A DNA stretch of 64,000 bases from positions 868,001 through 932,000 of the forward strand of contig NZ_VFPP01000001.1 in the NCBI RefSeq assembly GCF_006716745.1, read 5' to 3'. The translations under genes were made by a program, and so were the position numbers. Position 1 is the stretch's first letter, and the number at the start of each line of letters is the position of its first letter. Source of the stretch: Saccharothrix saharensis. GTDB lineage: Bacteria; Actinomycetota; Actinomycetes; Mycobacteriales; Pseudonocardiaceae. The notes beneath the pieces were generated by a model. The model was given only the letters and a program-made list of their open reading frames with translations, had not been told where the DNA came from and ran no database searches. Below, piece by piece: positions 54,692-63,453 of this stretch.

Positions 54692-57600
54692 ATGCCCGAA
54701 GCGCCACCCCGGCACCGCCGCCGGGTCCTGCCCCTGCTCGCCGTCCTCGCCGCCCTGGTCGCCGGGCAGCTCGTCGCCTCGGTGGAGGCGAGAGCGGCCG
54801 GAGTCCTGCTGTCGCAGGGCAAACCGACCACCGCGTCGTCCACCGAGAACGCCGGCACCCCCGCGTCCGCCGCCACCGACGGCAACGCGGGCACCCGGTG
54901 GTCCAGCGCGTTCGCCGATCCGCAGTGGATCAGCGTCGACCTGGGCGCCACGGCCGTGCTCGACCGCGTCGTGCTGACCTGGGAGGCGGCCCACGCGACC
55001 GCGTTCCAGCTCCAGACCTCGGCCGACGGCGTCACGTGGACCACGGTCCACACCGCGACCAACGCCACCGGCGGCACGCAGAGCATCCCGGTCGCCGGCG
55101 CCGGGCGGCACGTGCGGCTGTTCGGCACCGCCCGGGCCACCGGCTACGGGTACTCGCTGTGGGAGTTCCAGGTCTACGGCACCACCGGTACCGCCACCCC
55201 CGGCACGCCGATCTCGGCGTTCAAGCAGGTCGCGGCGTCCACCTGGGAGGGCGGCAACGCGCCCGCCGCGGCCCTCGACGGCCGCACGACCACCCGCTGG
55301 TCCAGCCAGTTCGCCGACGACCAGTGGCTGCGGGTCGACTTCGGCGGCGTCGCCGCGATCAACCAGGTCGTGCTGCACTGGGAGGGCGCGTACGCGCGCG
55401 GGTACCGGCTCGAGGTGTCCGACGACGCGGTGAACTGGACGTCGATCCACTCGACCACCACCGGCGCGGGCGGCACGGAACGGCTCAACGTCGCCGGCAC
55501 GGGCCGTTACCTGCGGCTGTTCGCCACCGCGCGGGCTACCGGGTACGGGGTGTCGCTGTGGGAGTTCCAGGTGTTCGGCACGGTCGACACCTCGGCGGCC
55601 ACCCCGCCGCTGCTCTCGCCGCCGACGAAGGCACCGGCGGTGACGGGCCGGTTCGCGCTGTCCGCGCCCGCCGACAACGCGATGATCACCTCCACCCGGC
55701 GGCCGGTGTTCTCGTGGGCGGCCGTGCCGGGTGCGGTGCGCTACCAGGTCTGGCTCAACGTCAGCCGCACGGACTACGACTTCACCGCGTCGGGCAACCT
55801 GATCGACCTCTACACCAAGGTCGCCGAGCCCACCGGCACGACGTACACGCCGTCGTGGGACGTCGCCGACCGGTGGACGTACAAGTGGTTCGTGGTGGCG
55901 GTGGACGGCTCGGGCGGCACCAGCGCGTCGGCCATCCGCACGTTCAGCCTGTACCTGCCGACGGTGACGACCGTGGCCGACGGCGTGCGGGTGGTGAACG
56001 GCAGCCGCGACCTGAACAAGAACGGGACGGTCGAGCCGTACGAGGACTGGCGGCAGCCCGTCGAGACGAGGGTGAACGACCTGCTCGGTCGGATGACGAT
56101 CGAGGAGAAGGCGTACCAGATGTTCTACAACGCCCAGGCGTTCCCGCGGTCGGGGTGGCACTTCGGGCCGGCGGAGGCGCAGGACCTGCACACCGCGTTG
56201 CTCGGGTCGAGCGGGACGCGGCTGGGCATCCCGTTCGTGTCGGCCGGTGACACGATCGCCGGGTACAAGACCACGTACCCGTTGCAGAGCGCGTTGGCGG
56301 CGGCGCGGAACTACCCGTTGGACTACAAGCTCGGCGACATGCAGCGGCGCGAGCAGTTGGAGGTGGGCACGCGCGGTGTGCTGGGGCCGTTGGCCGAGGT
56401 GGGCACGAAGGTGCTGTACCCGCGCATCCAGGAGGGCAACGGCGAGAGCACCGAGGTCGCCCAGGCGCAGGTGCGGGCGCTGGTGGCCGGGTTGCAGGGC
56501 GGGCCGGAGCTGAACCCGGCGTCCGTGCTGGCGACCGTGAAGCACTGGCCGGGTGAGGGCGCGGGCGGTGAGGCGCTGATCGTGTTCGACAACGTGACGA
56601 TCAAGTACCACGTGGCGCCGTTCCGGGCGGCGATGGAGGCCGGCGCGGTGAACATCATGCCGGGGTACGCGGGCAGCTCGCTGCTCGACCCGGGCGGTCC
56701 GGGCGCGGGTGACAGCGCCAAGATCCTCGCGTACCTGCGGCAGAACCTCGGGTACACCGGGTTGATCACGACCGACTGGTTGCCGTCGGGCTCGTGGGTG
56801 GGCGCGGCGAACGCCGGTTCGGACGTGATGGGTGGCGCGGACCCCGGTGCGCCGGGGTTCACCATCGGCCAGTTCACCGCGGCGGTGCCGGCGGCGCGGA
56901 TCGACGACGCGGTGCGGCGGGTGCTGCGGCTGAAGTTCAAGCTCGGGATCTTCGAGAACCCGTACGGTGACCCGGTGAACGGGCCGTACCGGTTCCACAA
57001 GCCGGAGTACGCGGCGTTGGCGAACCAGGCGTCGCGCGAGGCGATGACGTTGTTGAAGAACACCGGCGGCGTGCTGCCGGTGCGGCTCAACCGCGGTGAC
57101 AACATCGTGGTGGCCGGTCCGCGGGCCGACGACACGGCCGCGTGCTGCATCTGGACCAGCTACTTCCACCAGGAGTACGGGTCGCAGACGATGTTGCAGG
57201 CGATCCGCGCGCGTGCCGCGCAGGCCGGGGTGACCGTGCACAAGGACACCGGGCCGTCACCGAAGCTGGCGATCGTCGCCGTGGGCGAGACGTCGTACAC
57301 CCACGCGACGAGCTGGCCGAAGGAGCAGCCCTACCTGCCGCCGGACCAGTTGGCCCTGATCCGGGACTTCCACCGGCAGGGCATCCCGGTCGTGGTCGCG
57401 CTGGTGCTGCCCCGGCCGTACGTGATCACGGAGTGGCACGACCTGGCCAGTGCGATCGTCGTGACGTACCGCGGTGGTGAGGAGATGGGTCCGGCGCTGG
57501 CGTCGCTGCTGTTCGGCGACTACAGCCCGACGGGCAGGCTGCCGTGGCAACTGCCGCGCTCGTTGTCCGACGTGCTGCGTCCCGGTGGCACCGACGTCCC

Positions 57601-57757
57601 GGCCGACGCCACCGAGCACTGGGACCTGCCCTACGACCTGGGCGCGACCGCGGCCGAACGCGCCGACATCCGCGCCAGGATCGACTCGGGCGCCCCCGTG
57701 CCGTCCACCTACGGCAACCCCCTCTACCCCTTCGCCTCCGGCCTCCCCACCTTCTGA
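54692..57757 (+). CDS. Secreted GH3 beta-glycosidase with two F5/8-type carbohydrate-binding domains
   Basis: A 1021-residue secreted enzyme. The signal peptide core is LPLLAVLAALVAGQLVASVEA. Two discoidin/F5/8C (CBM32-like) domains follow at about 35-160 and 165-300, both with RWSSxFAD and SLWEFQV(Y/F)G motifs. A fibronectin-like segment (about 320-425) precedes the GH3 barrel (VKHWPGEG, and GLITTDW with the likely nucleophile Asp) and the GH3 C-terminal domain. It should release sugars from an extracellular glycan. The ATG lies downstream of a LacI-type operator, which suggests induction by the released sugar. It is followed by a repeat element rather than another gene of its strand. Confidence 0.87.
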   Translation: MPEAPPRHRRRVLPLLAVLAALVAGQLVASVEARAAGVLLSQGKPTTASSTENAGTPASAATDGNAGTRWSSAFADPQWISVDLGATAVLDRVVLTWEAAHATAFQLQTSADGVTWTTVHTATNATGGTQSIPVAGAGRHVRLFGTARATGYGYSLWEFQVYGTTGTATPGTPISAFKQVAASTWEGGNAPAAALDGRTTTRWSSQFADDQWLRVDFGGVAAINQVVLHWEGAYARGYRLEVSDDAVNWTSIHSTTTGAGGTERLNVAGTGRYLRLFATARATGYGVSLWEFQVFGTVDTSAATPPLLSPPTKAPAVTGRFALSAPADNAMITSTRRPVFSWAAVPGAVRYQVWLNVSRTDYDFTASGNLIDLYTKVAEPTGTTYTPSWDVADRWTYKWFVVAVDGSGGTSASAIRTFSLYLPTVTTVADGVRVVNGSRDLNKNGTVEPYEDWRQPVETRVNDLLGRMTIEEKAYQMFYNAQAFPRSGWHFGPAEAQDLHTALLGSSGTRLGIPFVSAGDTIAGYKTTYPLQSALAAARNYPLDYKLGDMQRREQLEVGTRGVLGPLAEVGTKVLYPRIQEGNGESTEVAQAQVRALVAGLQGGPELNPASVLATVKHWPGEGAGGEALIVFDNVTIKYHVAPFRAAMEAGAVNIMPGYAGSSLLDPGGPGAGDSAKILAYLRQNLGYTGLITTDWLPSGSWVGAANAGSDVMGGADPGAPGFTIGQFTAAVPAARIDDAVRRVLRLKFKLGIFENPYGDPVNGPYRFHKPEYAALANQASREAMTLLKNTGGVLPVRLNRGDNIVVAGPRADDTAACCIWTSYFHQEYGSQTMLQAIRARAAQAGVTVHKDTGPSPKLAIVAVGETSYTHATSWPKEQPYLPPDQLALIRDFHRQGIPVVVALVLPRPYVITEWHDLASAIVVTYRGGEEMGPALASLLFGDYSPTGRLPWQLPRSLSDVLRPGGTDVPADATEHWDLPYDLGATAAERADIRARIDSGAPVPSTYGNPLYPFASGLPTF

Positions 57758-57764
57758 CCCGCGA

Positions 57765-57957
57765 GTCGAACCTCCGGGACCCGCGTGTCGAACCTCCGGG
57801 ACCCCCGAATTCAACGTTCAGGTACCGCGGGTGATCGCGGAGTCGTACGCGAACGGCGAACTCGGGGGTCCCGAGCGTTCGACACGCGGGACGCGAGCGT
57901 TCGACTCACGCGGCCTGGAGGTTCGACACGCGGGACCTGAGCGTTCGACTCACGCGG
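57765..57957. repeat. 22-bp-period inverted repeat element between convergent genes
   Basis: GTCGAACCTCCGGGACCC occurs at 57765 and 57787 (22-bp step). In the opposite sense, related units start at 57875, 57897, 57919 and 57941, again every 22 bp, alternating GTTCGACACGCGGGAC and GTTCGACTCACGCGG. The two blocks face each other across about 70 bp and can fold into large hairpins. The last unit supplies the stop codon of the gene at 57950. It probably acts as a bidirectional terminator or is a small interspersed repeat of this genus. Confidence 0.8.
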
Positions 57958-58426
57958 TCAGGGTGGTGATCCGGTGGCGGAGGGCGGATTCCAGGTCGCG
58001 GAGTTCGCGGGCCGGGGGGCCGAGGCCGGTCATGGACAGGCGGCGGGATTCCAGGCGGTCGGTGCGGTAGCGGGGGAAGGCCAGTTTCAGGGCGCAGTCC
58101 AGCACGCCGAGGTGGTAGCGGAGGAGTTCGACGATCCGCTGCGGCGGTGGGGGGCGGTCGGTCTGCCACGCCAGGTCGGCCGCCCAGCCGGACAGCCTGC
58201 TGTACTGGCTCGCCACGGCACGGCCGGCGCGTGCGACGTCCCAGGGCGTCTCGCCGGGTTGCGCGCAGTGGGAGATGACGGCCTCGGCCCGGTCCTGCAG
58301 CGCCACGGCCTGGACGACGACTTCCAGCAGCGCCGTCAGCCGCACGAGTTCCGCCGTGGCCGGGTCGAGCAGCACGCTCGTCGGTTCGGCACGGCTGTGT
58401 GCCCGGCGCCGGAGGATGCGCACCAC
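57950..58426 (-). CDS. Hypothetical helical protein, 158 aa
   Basis: A 158-residue soluble protein that looks all-helical (LVRLTALLEVVVQAVALQDRAEAV, IVELLRYHLGVLDCALKL), with basic N-terminal residues. No family is recognised. Its stop codon falls inside the last unit of the 22-bp repeat element, so the repeat has invaded or trimmed the 3' end. It lies 83 bp downstream of the NarL-type regulator gene on the same strand and might be co-transcribed. Confidence 0.6.
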   Translation of the reverse strand: MVRILRRRAHSRAEPTSVLLDPATAELVRLTALLEVVVQAVALQDRAEAVISHCAQPGETPWDVARAGRAVASQYSRLSGWAADLAWQTDRPPPPQRIVELLRYHLGVLDCALKLAFPRYRTDRLESRRLSMTGLGPPARELRDLESALRHRITTLTA

Positions 58427-58509
58427 CGCACGGTACCGCGCACCCGGCCCGTTGCGCCGACCGTAACGATCAAGACGGCCGGCCGGGGGTGGCGGTGGGC
58501 GCTGCGCGG

Positions 58510-59211
58510 TCAGGACGGTCGGCCGGAGGGTGGCGGTGGGCTGCTGCCCGGTACGACCAGGCCGCTGTGGTAGGCGGCGGCGATGGCTTGGGAGCGGTCG
58601 CGCAGGCCCAGTTTCATCAGGATCCGGCCCAGGTGGGTCTTCACCGTCGCCTCGCCGACCACGAGGTGCGCGGCGATCTCCGGGTTCGACAGCCCGTGCG
58701 CCACGAGCACCAGCACCTCGCGCTCGCGCACGGTCAGCTCACCCATGTCCGCCGACGTCGGCATGTGGTGGCGCGGCCGGGCGGCGAACTCGCGGATCAG
58801 GCCCTTGGCGACGGTCGGGTCCAGCCACGCTTCGCCGGACGCCACCGTGCGCACCGCGTCCACCAGCTCGCGCGGTACCGCGTCCTTCAGCAGGAACCCG
58901 GAGGCGCCCGCCCGCAACGCCGCGTACACCGCCTCGTCCACGTGGTACGTCGTCAGGATGATGATCTTGGTGGCGTGGTCCTCGCCCTCGGGGTCGGCGT
59001 CGATGATCCGCCGGGTCGCCTCCACCCCGTCCACGCCGGGCATCCGCACGTCCATCAGCACCACGTCGGGGTGCAGCTCACCGGCCCGCGCCACGGCACC
59101 CGCGCCCTCGTCCGCCTCGGCCACCACCTCGATGTCCGGCTCGGCGTCCAGCAGCATCGCGAGCCCCGCCCGCACCAGCGGCTGGTCGTCCACCAGCATC
59201 ACCCGGATCAC
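58510..59211 (-). CDS. NarL/FixJ-family response regulator
   Basis: A 233-residue response regulator. The receiver domain has the acidic pair in MLVDDQP, phospho-acceptor D in VVLMDVRMPG (about residue 55) and Lys in FLLKDA. The C-terminal LuxR-type HTH reads LTVREREVLVLVAHGL and SNPEIAAHLVVGEATVKTHL. The GTG start overlaps the kinase stop (GTGA), so kinase and regulator are a coupled pair. It probably controls genes for its own operon or for cell-envelope stress; targets are not visible. Confidence 0.92.
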   Translation of the reverse strand: MIRVMLVDDQPLVRAGLAMLLDAEPDIEVVAEADEGAGAVARAGELHPDVVLMDVRMPGVDGVEATRRIIDADPEGEDHATKIIILTTYHVDEAVYAALRAGASGFLLKDAVPRELVDAVRTVASGEAWLDPTVAKGLIREFAARPRHHMPTSADMGELTVREREVLVLVAHGLSNPEIAAHLVVGEATVKTHLGRILMKLGLRDRSQAIAAAYHSGLVVPGSSPPPPSGRPS

Positions 59212-60422
59212 CGGTGTTCCCGCACCGGTTCGCCCGCCGGACCGGTGACCGGCAGCACGGCCGTCACCCGGAACCCGCCCGGCGCCAGCGGTTGGGCCTC
59301 CAACCGCCCGCCCACGATCGCCAGCCGCTCCCGCAACCCGACCAGGCCGTGGTTCGTGGACACCGCCCACTCGGGCCGCCTGCCCCGGCCGTCGTCGGTC
59401 ACCTCGACGGTCAGTTCGTCGGCCTCCCACCGCAGCCGCACGTCCACTTCCGCGCCCGGCCCCACGTGCTTGGTCACGTTCGTCAGCGCTTCCTGCACCA
59501 CGCGGTACGCGGCCAGGTCCACGCTGGCCGCCAAGCGCCGCGGCTCGCCCTCCGCCCGCGTGTGGACCCGCACGCCGGCCGCGGAGACCGTGCCGACGAG
59601 GTGCTCGACGTCGGCCAGGCCGGGTTGCGGCCGGCCCGTCACCCCACCACCCGCTTCGTCGTCGTCGCTGAGCCGCAGCACGGTCAGCATCCGCCGCAGC
59701 TCGCCCATCGCCTGCTCGCCCGCTTCCTCGATGTGGCCGAGCGCGTCGCGGACGCGCACCGGGTCGCTGTCGAGCACCCGCCGCGCGCCCGCCGCCTGCA
59801 GCACCATCACGGTGACCGAGTGGGCCACGATGTCGTGCAGTTCGCGCGCGATGCGGGTCCGCTCGCCCATCACGGCCTCGTGCGCCTCGACCCGGCGGCG
59901 GAACTCCAGGTCCTCGGCGTGCTGGCGGCTCAGCCGGGCCCACCGCCCGCCGGCCCACACGCAGCCGTACACGAGCAGGTAGAACACCAGCGTGGCGTAG
60001 GTGGCGACCAGTCGGGCCTCGGGCGGCCGGGACGCGGCCTCCCGCAGCCCGGCCAGCACGGCGAGCACGCCGCACGCCAGCAGCGCGCCCGCCGAGACCT
60101 TCCGCTCGCTCCGCAGCGCCACGGTGAACAGCGCCACGCACGGGGTGGCGGTCGGCTGGAACTCCTGCTCGCTGGTCGGCGTCACGAGCACCGCCCAGAC
60201 CCAGATGACGCCGAACACCAGCACCGGGTACCTGCGGCGCACCAGCAGCGCCGTGAAGCCGATCGCGACCAGGGCGACGAAGACCCACATCCCCGCGCCC
60301 TCGGGTTTGCGGCTGCTGACCGCGGAGAACAGGAACACGTCCACCACGGCGGCCGACGCCGCCAGGGCGGTGTCGACCGCCGTGGCACGGGACAACCGCG
60401 GTGGCCGTCCCCCACGGTCCAT
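59208..60422 (-). CDS. NarL-type membrane sensor histidine kinase
   Basis: A 404-residue kinase with about five or six membrane segments in residues 15-165, then the HisKA_3 dimerisation domain with the acceptor His in RIARELHDIVAHSV near residue 200, and an HATPase lobe ending in VTDDGRGRRPEW and GLVGLRERLAIVGG. The ATG at 60422 overlaps the stop of the upstream gene as TGATG and has AAGGGGA 9 nt before it. It phosphorylates the regulator encoded next. The loops outside the membrane are short, so the signal is probably membrane-borne. Confidence 0.92.
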   Translation of the reverse strand: MDRGGRPPRLSRATAVDTALAASAAVVDVFLFSAVSSRKPEGAGMWVFVALVAIGFTALLVRRRYPVLVFGVIWVWAVLVTPTSEQEFQPTATPCVALFTVALRSERKVSAGALLACGVLAVLAGLREAASRPPEARLVATYATLVFYLLVYGCVWAGGRWARLSRQHAEDLEFRRRVEAHEAVMGERTRIARELHDIVAHSVTVMVLQAAGARRVLDSDPVRVRDALGHIEEAGEQAMGELRRMLTVLRLSDDDEAGGGVTGRPQPGLADVEHLVGTVSAAGVRVHTRAEGEPRRLAASVDLAAYRVVQEALTNVTKHVGPGAEVDVRLRWEADELTVEVTDDGRGRRPEWAVSTNHGLVGLRERLAIVGGRLEAQPLAPGGFRVTAVLPVTGPAGEPVREHR

Positions 60423-60982
60423 CAGGCCGTCCCCTTCCGGCACGTGGGCAGCAGGTCGCACGGGTCGCCGGGCACGATGCCGTCCTCGGGTTCCTCGAAC
60501 TCGGGCCTGCGCTGCGCGGCCTCGACCTCGGGCACCCGGCCGAGCAGTTCCGGCGTGACCGCGTCACGGGAGCCGGGCTCGACGGCCCCCAGGGACTCCA
60601 GCGCCGCCCACAGGTCGGCGTCGTGCTCCTTGAGCGCCTCCTCCAACCGGCTCTCGGTGAACTCGCCGACGGTCGGCTCGTGCCGCGAGTCGTTCGCCAT
60701 CCGGATCGTCGCGAACCGGCGGCCCTGCCCGCCGGGCAGCAGGCAGAACGTGACCCGTTCGGCGACCAGCCGCTCGACCCGGCCGCCCTCGCCCAGCGGC
60801 AGCGGCAGCACGAGCAGGTCGATGCCCTCGGTGGCCTCGGCGATGCCGTCGGTCGCGGCGGGCACGAGCACCACGCCCGGTTCGGCGAGCAACCCGGTGG
60901 CCAGGTGGCCTTCCCGGGGTTTCTCCTCGAATCCGTGCGCCTGCACCGACACCACCAGCCGCACGGTGGAACTGGACGTCAT
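60422..60982 (-). CDS. Unknown protein coupled to the two-component genes, 186 aa
   Basis: A 186-residue protein, first gene of the three-gene operon. The first 110 residues contain beta-strand-like segments (VRLVVSVQAHGFEEK, ATGLLAEPGVVLVPA, IDLLVLPLPLG, VERLVAERVTFCLLPGG) that loosely recall the core of trypsin-like folds, but no His-Asp-Ser triad is visible. The C-terminal 70 residues are acidic and end DPCDLLPTCRK with two Cys. No signal peptide is seen. The ATG follows GGGGAGGGAAT. The stop overlaps the kinase start, so it may be an accessory sensor. The family assignment is weak. Confidence 0.65.
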   Translation of the reverse strand: MTSSSTVRLVVSVQAHGFEEKPREGHLATGLLAEPGVVLVPAATDGIAEATEGIDLLVLPLPLGEGGRVERLVAERVTFCLLPGGQGRRFATIRMANDSRHEPTVGEFTESRLEEALKEHDADLWAALESLGAVEPGSRDAVTPELLGRVPEVEAAQRRPEFEEPEDGIVPGDPCDLLPTCRKGTA

Positions 60983-61245
60983 ATTCCCTCCCCTTGTCAC
61001 GCGATCCCCGCGTTCGCCGCGCGCCCATTTCCGCGCGTCCGGAACAATGGGACCACCCCCTTCCGGATCTATCGTCCCCCCCGCGTCGGAGCTTGACGAT
61101 CCCCCTGCCGGTTTACCTCGATCGGGCGACGCAGCACGGGAAAGCGCAGGCGGTGAATCCGCCCCGGGACCGACGAAAAGCCTCCCCCGATTCAGCAGTA
61201 TTGCTCTCGAAAGCAGTGGGAGAAACCGGATCAACGGAGGCGCGA

Positions 61246-62424
61246 GTGTCCAGCGAGCCCGTTACGCGCAGCCACGCCAGGCTCTTGTCCGAATGGGAGA
61301 CGGCGCACTGGAAATCGCTGCCGGCCGCGCAGCAGCCGTCGTGGTCGGACCGCCGGGCGCGGGCGATGCGGGCCCGGCTCGCGCGGTGGGACGGCCTGGT
61401 GTCGCCGGTCGAGGTGGGGTCGCTGCGGTCGGAGCTGGCCGAGGTGGCGGCCGGGCGGGGGCTGGTCGTGCAGGCCGGCGACTGCGCCGAGCCGTTCGCC
61501 GAGTGCGGTCCGCGGCACGTGACGCCGAAGGCCGCGCTGGTCGACCGGCTGGCCACGGCCCTGGGCGGCGGGCTGCCGGTGGTGCGGGTGGGCCGGATGG
61601 CGGGGCAGTTCGCCAAGCCGCGCTCGCAGCCGACGGAGGTCGTCAAGGGCGTCGAGCTGCCGGTGTACCGGGGTGACCTGGTCAACGCGCCGCAGCCGCA
61701 CGTGCTGGCGCGGCAGCCGGACCCGGCCCGGCTCGTCGCGGGCTACCACGCGGCGCGGTGGGTGACGGAGCTGCTGCGCCACCACCACCCGTGGCTGCGG
61801 ACCAGCCACGAGGCGCTGGTGCTGGACTACGAGCTGCCGCTGGTGCGGCGGGACGAACGGGGCGTCCCGCTGCTGACCTCGACGCACTGGCCGTGGATCG
61901 GCGACCGGACGCGGCACGTGGACGGCGCGCACGTGCGGCTGCTGGCGTCGGTGGCGAACCCGGTCGCCTGCAAGGTCGGCCCGGGCATGCGGCCGCAGGA
62001 GCTGCGGGAGCTGTGCGCGCGGCTGGACCCGGAGCGGGAGCCGGGTCGGCTGACGCTGATCGCCCGCCTCGGCGCGGACCGGGTGGCCGGTCTGCTGCCG
62101 CCGCTGGTGGCGGCGGTCCGCGCGGCGGGCCACCCGGTGATCTGGCTGTGCGACCCGATGCACGGCAACACGGTCACCGACGCGCGGGGGCGCAAGACAC
62201 GACTGGTCGACACGGTCGTCCGCGAGGTCGCGGGCTTCCTGGCGGCCGTGCACGACGCCGGCGGGGTGGCCGGCGGCCTGCACCTGGAGACGACGCCGGA
62301 CGAGGTCGAGGAGTGCGGTTGGGACGGGTTCCCGACCGGCTCGTACGAGAGCCTCTGCGACCCCCGGCTCAATCCCGGACAGGCGCTCGCCGTGGTCGCG
62401 GCGTGGCGCGCTGTCCACCACTAG
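61246..62424 (+). CDS. Class II (AroA-II, plant-type) DAHP synthase
   Basis: A 392-residue class II 3-deoxy-7-phosphoheptulonate synthase, the first step of the shikimate pathway, joining phosphoenolpyruvate and erythrose 4-phosphate. Family signatures are VVQAGDCAEPF, RVGRMAGQFAKPRS, KVGPGMRP, WLCDPMHGNT and the metal-site region GLHLETTPDEVEECG. At about 390 residues it is the short form typical of biosynthetic clusters such as phenazine (PhzC), lacking the N-terminal extension of the primary enzyme. The GTG start has GGAGG 5 nt upstream. Followed 13 bp later by a chorismatase gene. Confidence 0.92.
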   Translation: MSSEPVTRSHARLLSEWETAHWKSLPAAQQPSWSDRRARAMRARLARWDGLVSPVEVGSLRSELAEVAAGRGLVVQAGDCAEPFAECGPRHVTPKAALVDRLATALGGGLPVVRVGRMAGQFAKPRSQPTEVVKGVELPVYRGDLVNAPQPHVLARQPDPARLVAGYHAARWVTELLRHHHPWLRTSHEALVLDYELPLVRRDERGVPLLTSTHWPWIGDRTRHVDGAHVRLLASVANPVACKVGPGMRPQELRELCARLDPEREPGRLTLIARLGADRVAGLLPPLVAAVRAAGHPVIWLCDPMHGNTVTDARGRKTRLVDTVVREVAGFLAAVHDAGGVAGGLHLETTPDEVEECGWDGFPTGSYESLCDPRLNPGQALAVVAAWRAVHH

Positions 62425-62437
62425 AGGGGGAAAACCA

Positions 62438-63436
62438 TTGCGTGGCAACGTTATCGTGACGCCGCCGAGCACGTTCCGGTCGGCGGAGGACTTCGCCGAC
62501 CTGGCGGGCGACACCGTGCTGGGCGCCGTCCGCTTCTCCACCGCGGGCGGTCCGCCGCGGTGGGAGCACGGCCTGCCGGTCCTCCCGCTGCACATGGTGC
62601 GGCCGGGTGAGGCCGAGGTCGTGGAGGTCTGGCACACCGACGGCGACGTGGTGCGGACCGGAGAGCACGAGGGGCTGCTCTACGCGCACGACGGCGAGGT
62701 GCTGTTCTGCGCCGGGTGGATCGGGCCGTCGGCGGACTGCGGTGAGGCGGCGCGCCAGGCGTACCTGGCGGCGTTCGAGCTGGTCGAGGGCCTGGGCTAC
62801 CGCAACGTGGTCCGCATGTGGAACATGCTCGAAGGCATCACCGACCGCAGCGCGCGCGGCACCGAGGTGTACCGGGACTTCTGCGTCGGCCGGGGCAAGG
62901 CGTTCGACGAGCGCGGGCACGCCATGCCGGCGTCCACGGGGATCGGCTCGCTGGGCGGCGGTGTCGCGTTCTACTTCCTGGCGCACCGGTCGCACGAGGC
63001 CGTGCACCTGGAGAACCCGTTGCAGGTGCCCGCGCACGAGTACCCGCCGCAGTACGGGCCGAGGCCGCCGAGCTTCGCGCGGGCGACGTACGTGCGGCCG
63101 GAGCAGGGCCGGGGTTCGCTGTACGTGTCGGGGACCGCGAGCATCCTCGACCACGCCACGGTCGCAGCCGGCGACGTGGCCCGCCAGGTCCAGGTGACGC
63201 TGGCCAACATCGCCGCCCTCATCGGCGCGGACAACCTCGCCCGGCACGGGATCGACGGCGGTTACCGCCTCGACGACCTGCGGGCGGTCAAGGTCTACGT
63301 CAAGCGCCCCGAGGACGTGCCGATCGTGACGCGGCTGTGCCGCGACGAGTTCTCCCGGCGCGCGGAGGTCGCGGTGTTCACCGTCGACGTCTGCCGTCCG
63401 GACCTGCTGGTGGAGATCGAAGGGATGACCCCGTGA
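62438..63436 (+). CDS. Chorismatase (FkbO/Hyg5/XanB2 family)
   Basis: A 332-residue chorismate-converting enzyme. Landmarks are VRMWNMLEGITD, FCVGRGKAFDERG, PASTGIGSLGGG and a C-terminal RidA-like part ending LDDLRAVKVYVKRPED and FTVDVCRPDLLVEIEG. The family gives pyruvate plus either 3-hydroxybenzoate (Hyg5/XanB2 type), 4-hydroxybenzoate or trans-dihydrocyclohexadiene carboxylate (FkbO type); the subtype cannot be set by eye. The start is an unusual TTG at 62438 with GAGGGGG 7 nt upstream. With the DAHP synthase it supplies a chorismate-derived starter unit for a cluster to the right. Confidence 0.87.
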   Translation: MRGNVIVTPPSTFRSAEDFADLAGDTVLGAVRFSTAGGPPRWEHGLPVLPLHMVRPGEAEVVEVWHTDGDVVRTGEHEGLLYAHDGEVLFCAGWIGPSADCGEAARQAYLAAFELVEGLGYRNVVRMWNMLEGITDRSARGTEVYRDFCVGRGKAFDERGHAMPASTGIGSLGGGVAFYFLAHRSHEAVHLENPLQVPAHEYPPQYGPRPPSFARATYVRPEQGRGSLYVSGTASILDHATVAAGDVARQVQVTLANIAALIGADNLARHGIDGGYRLDDLRAVKVYVKRPEDVPIVTRLCRDEFSRRAEVAVFTVDVCRPDLLVEIEGMTP

Positions 63437-63453
63437 ACCGAGAGGGACGACAG

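Noticed and set aside
57765-57957. CRISPR array, because of the regular short repeats
   Set aside because: Units are contiguous at 22 bp without unique spacers, face each other in two orientations, and no cas gene is present.
61093-61119. Promoter TTGACG ... TACCTC for the DAHP synthase gene
   Set aside because: The spacer is only 15 bp and the -10 box is poor, so it is not listed as a feature.
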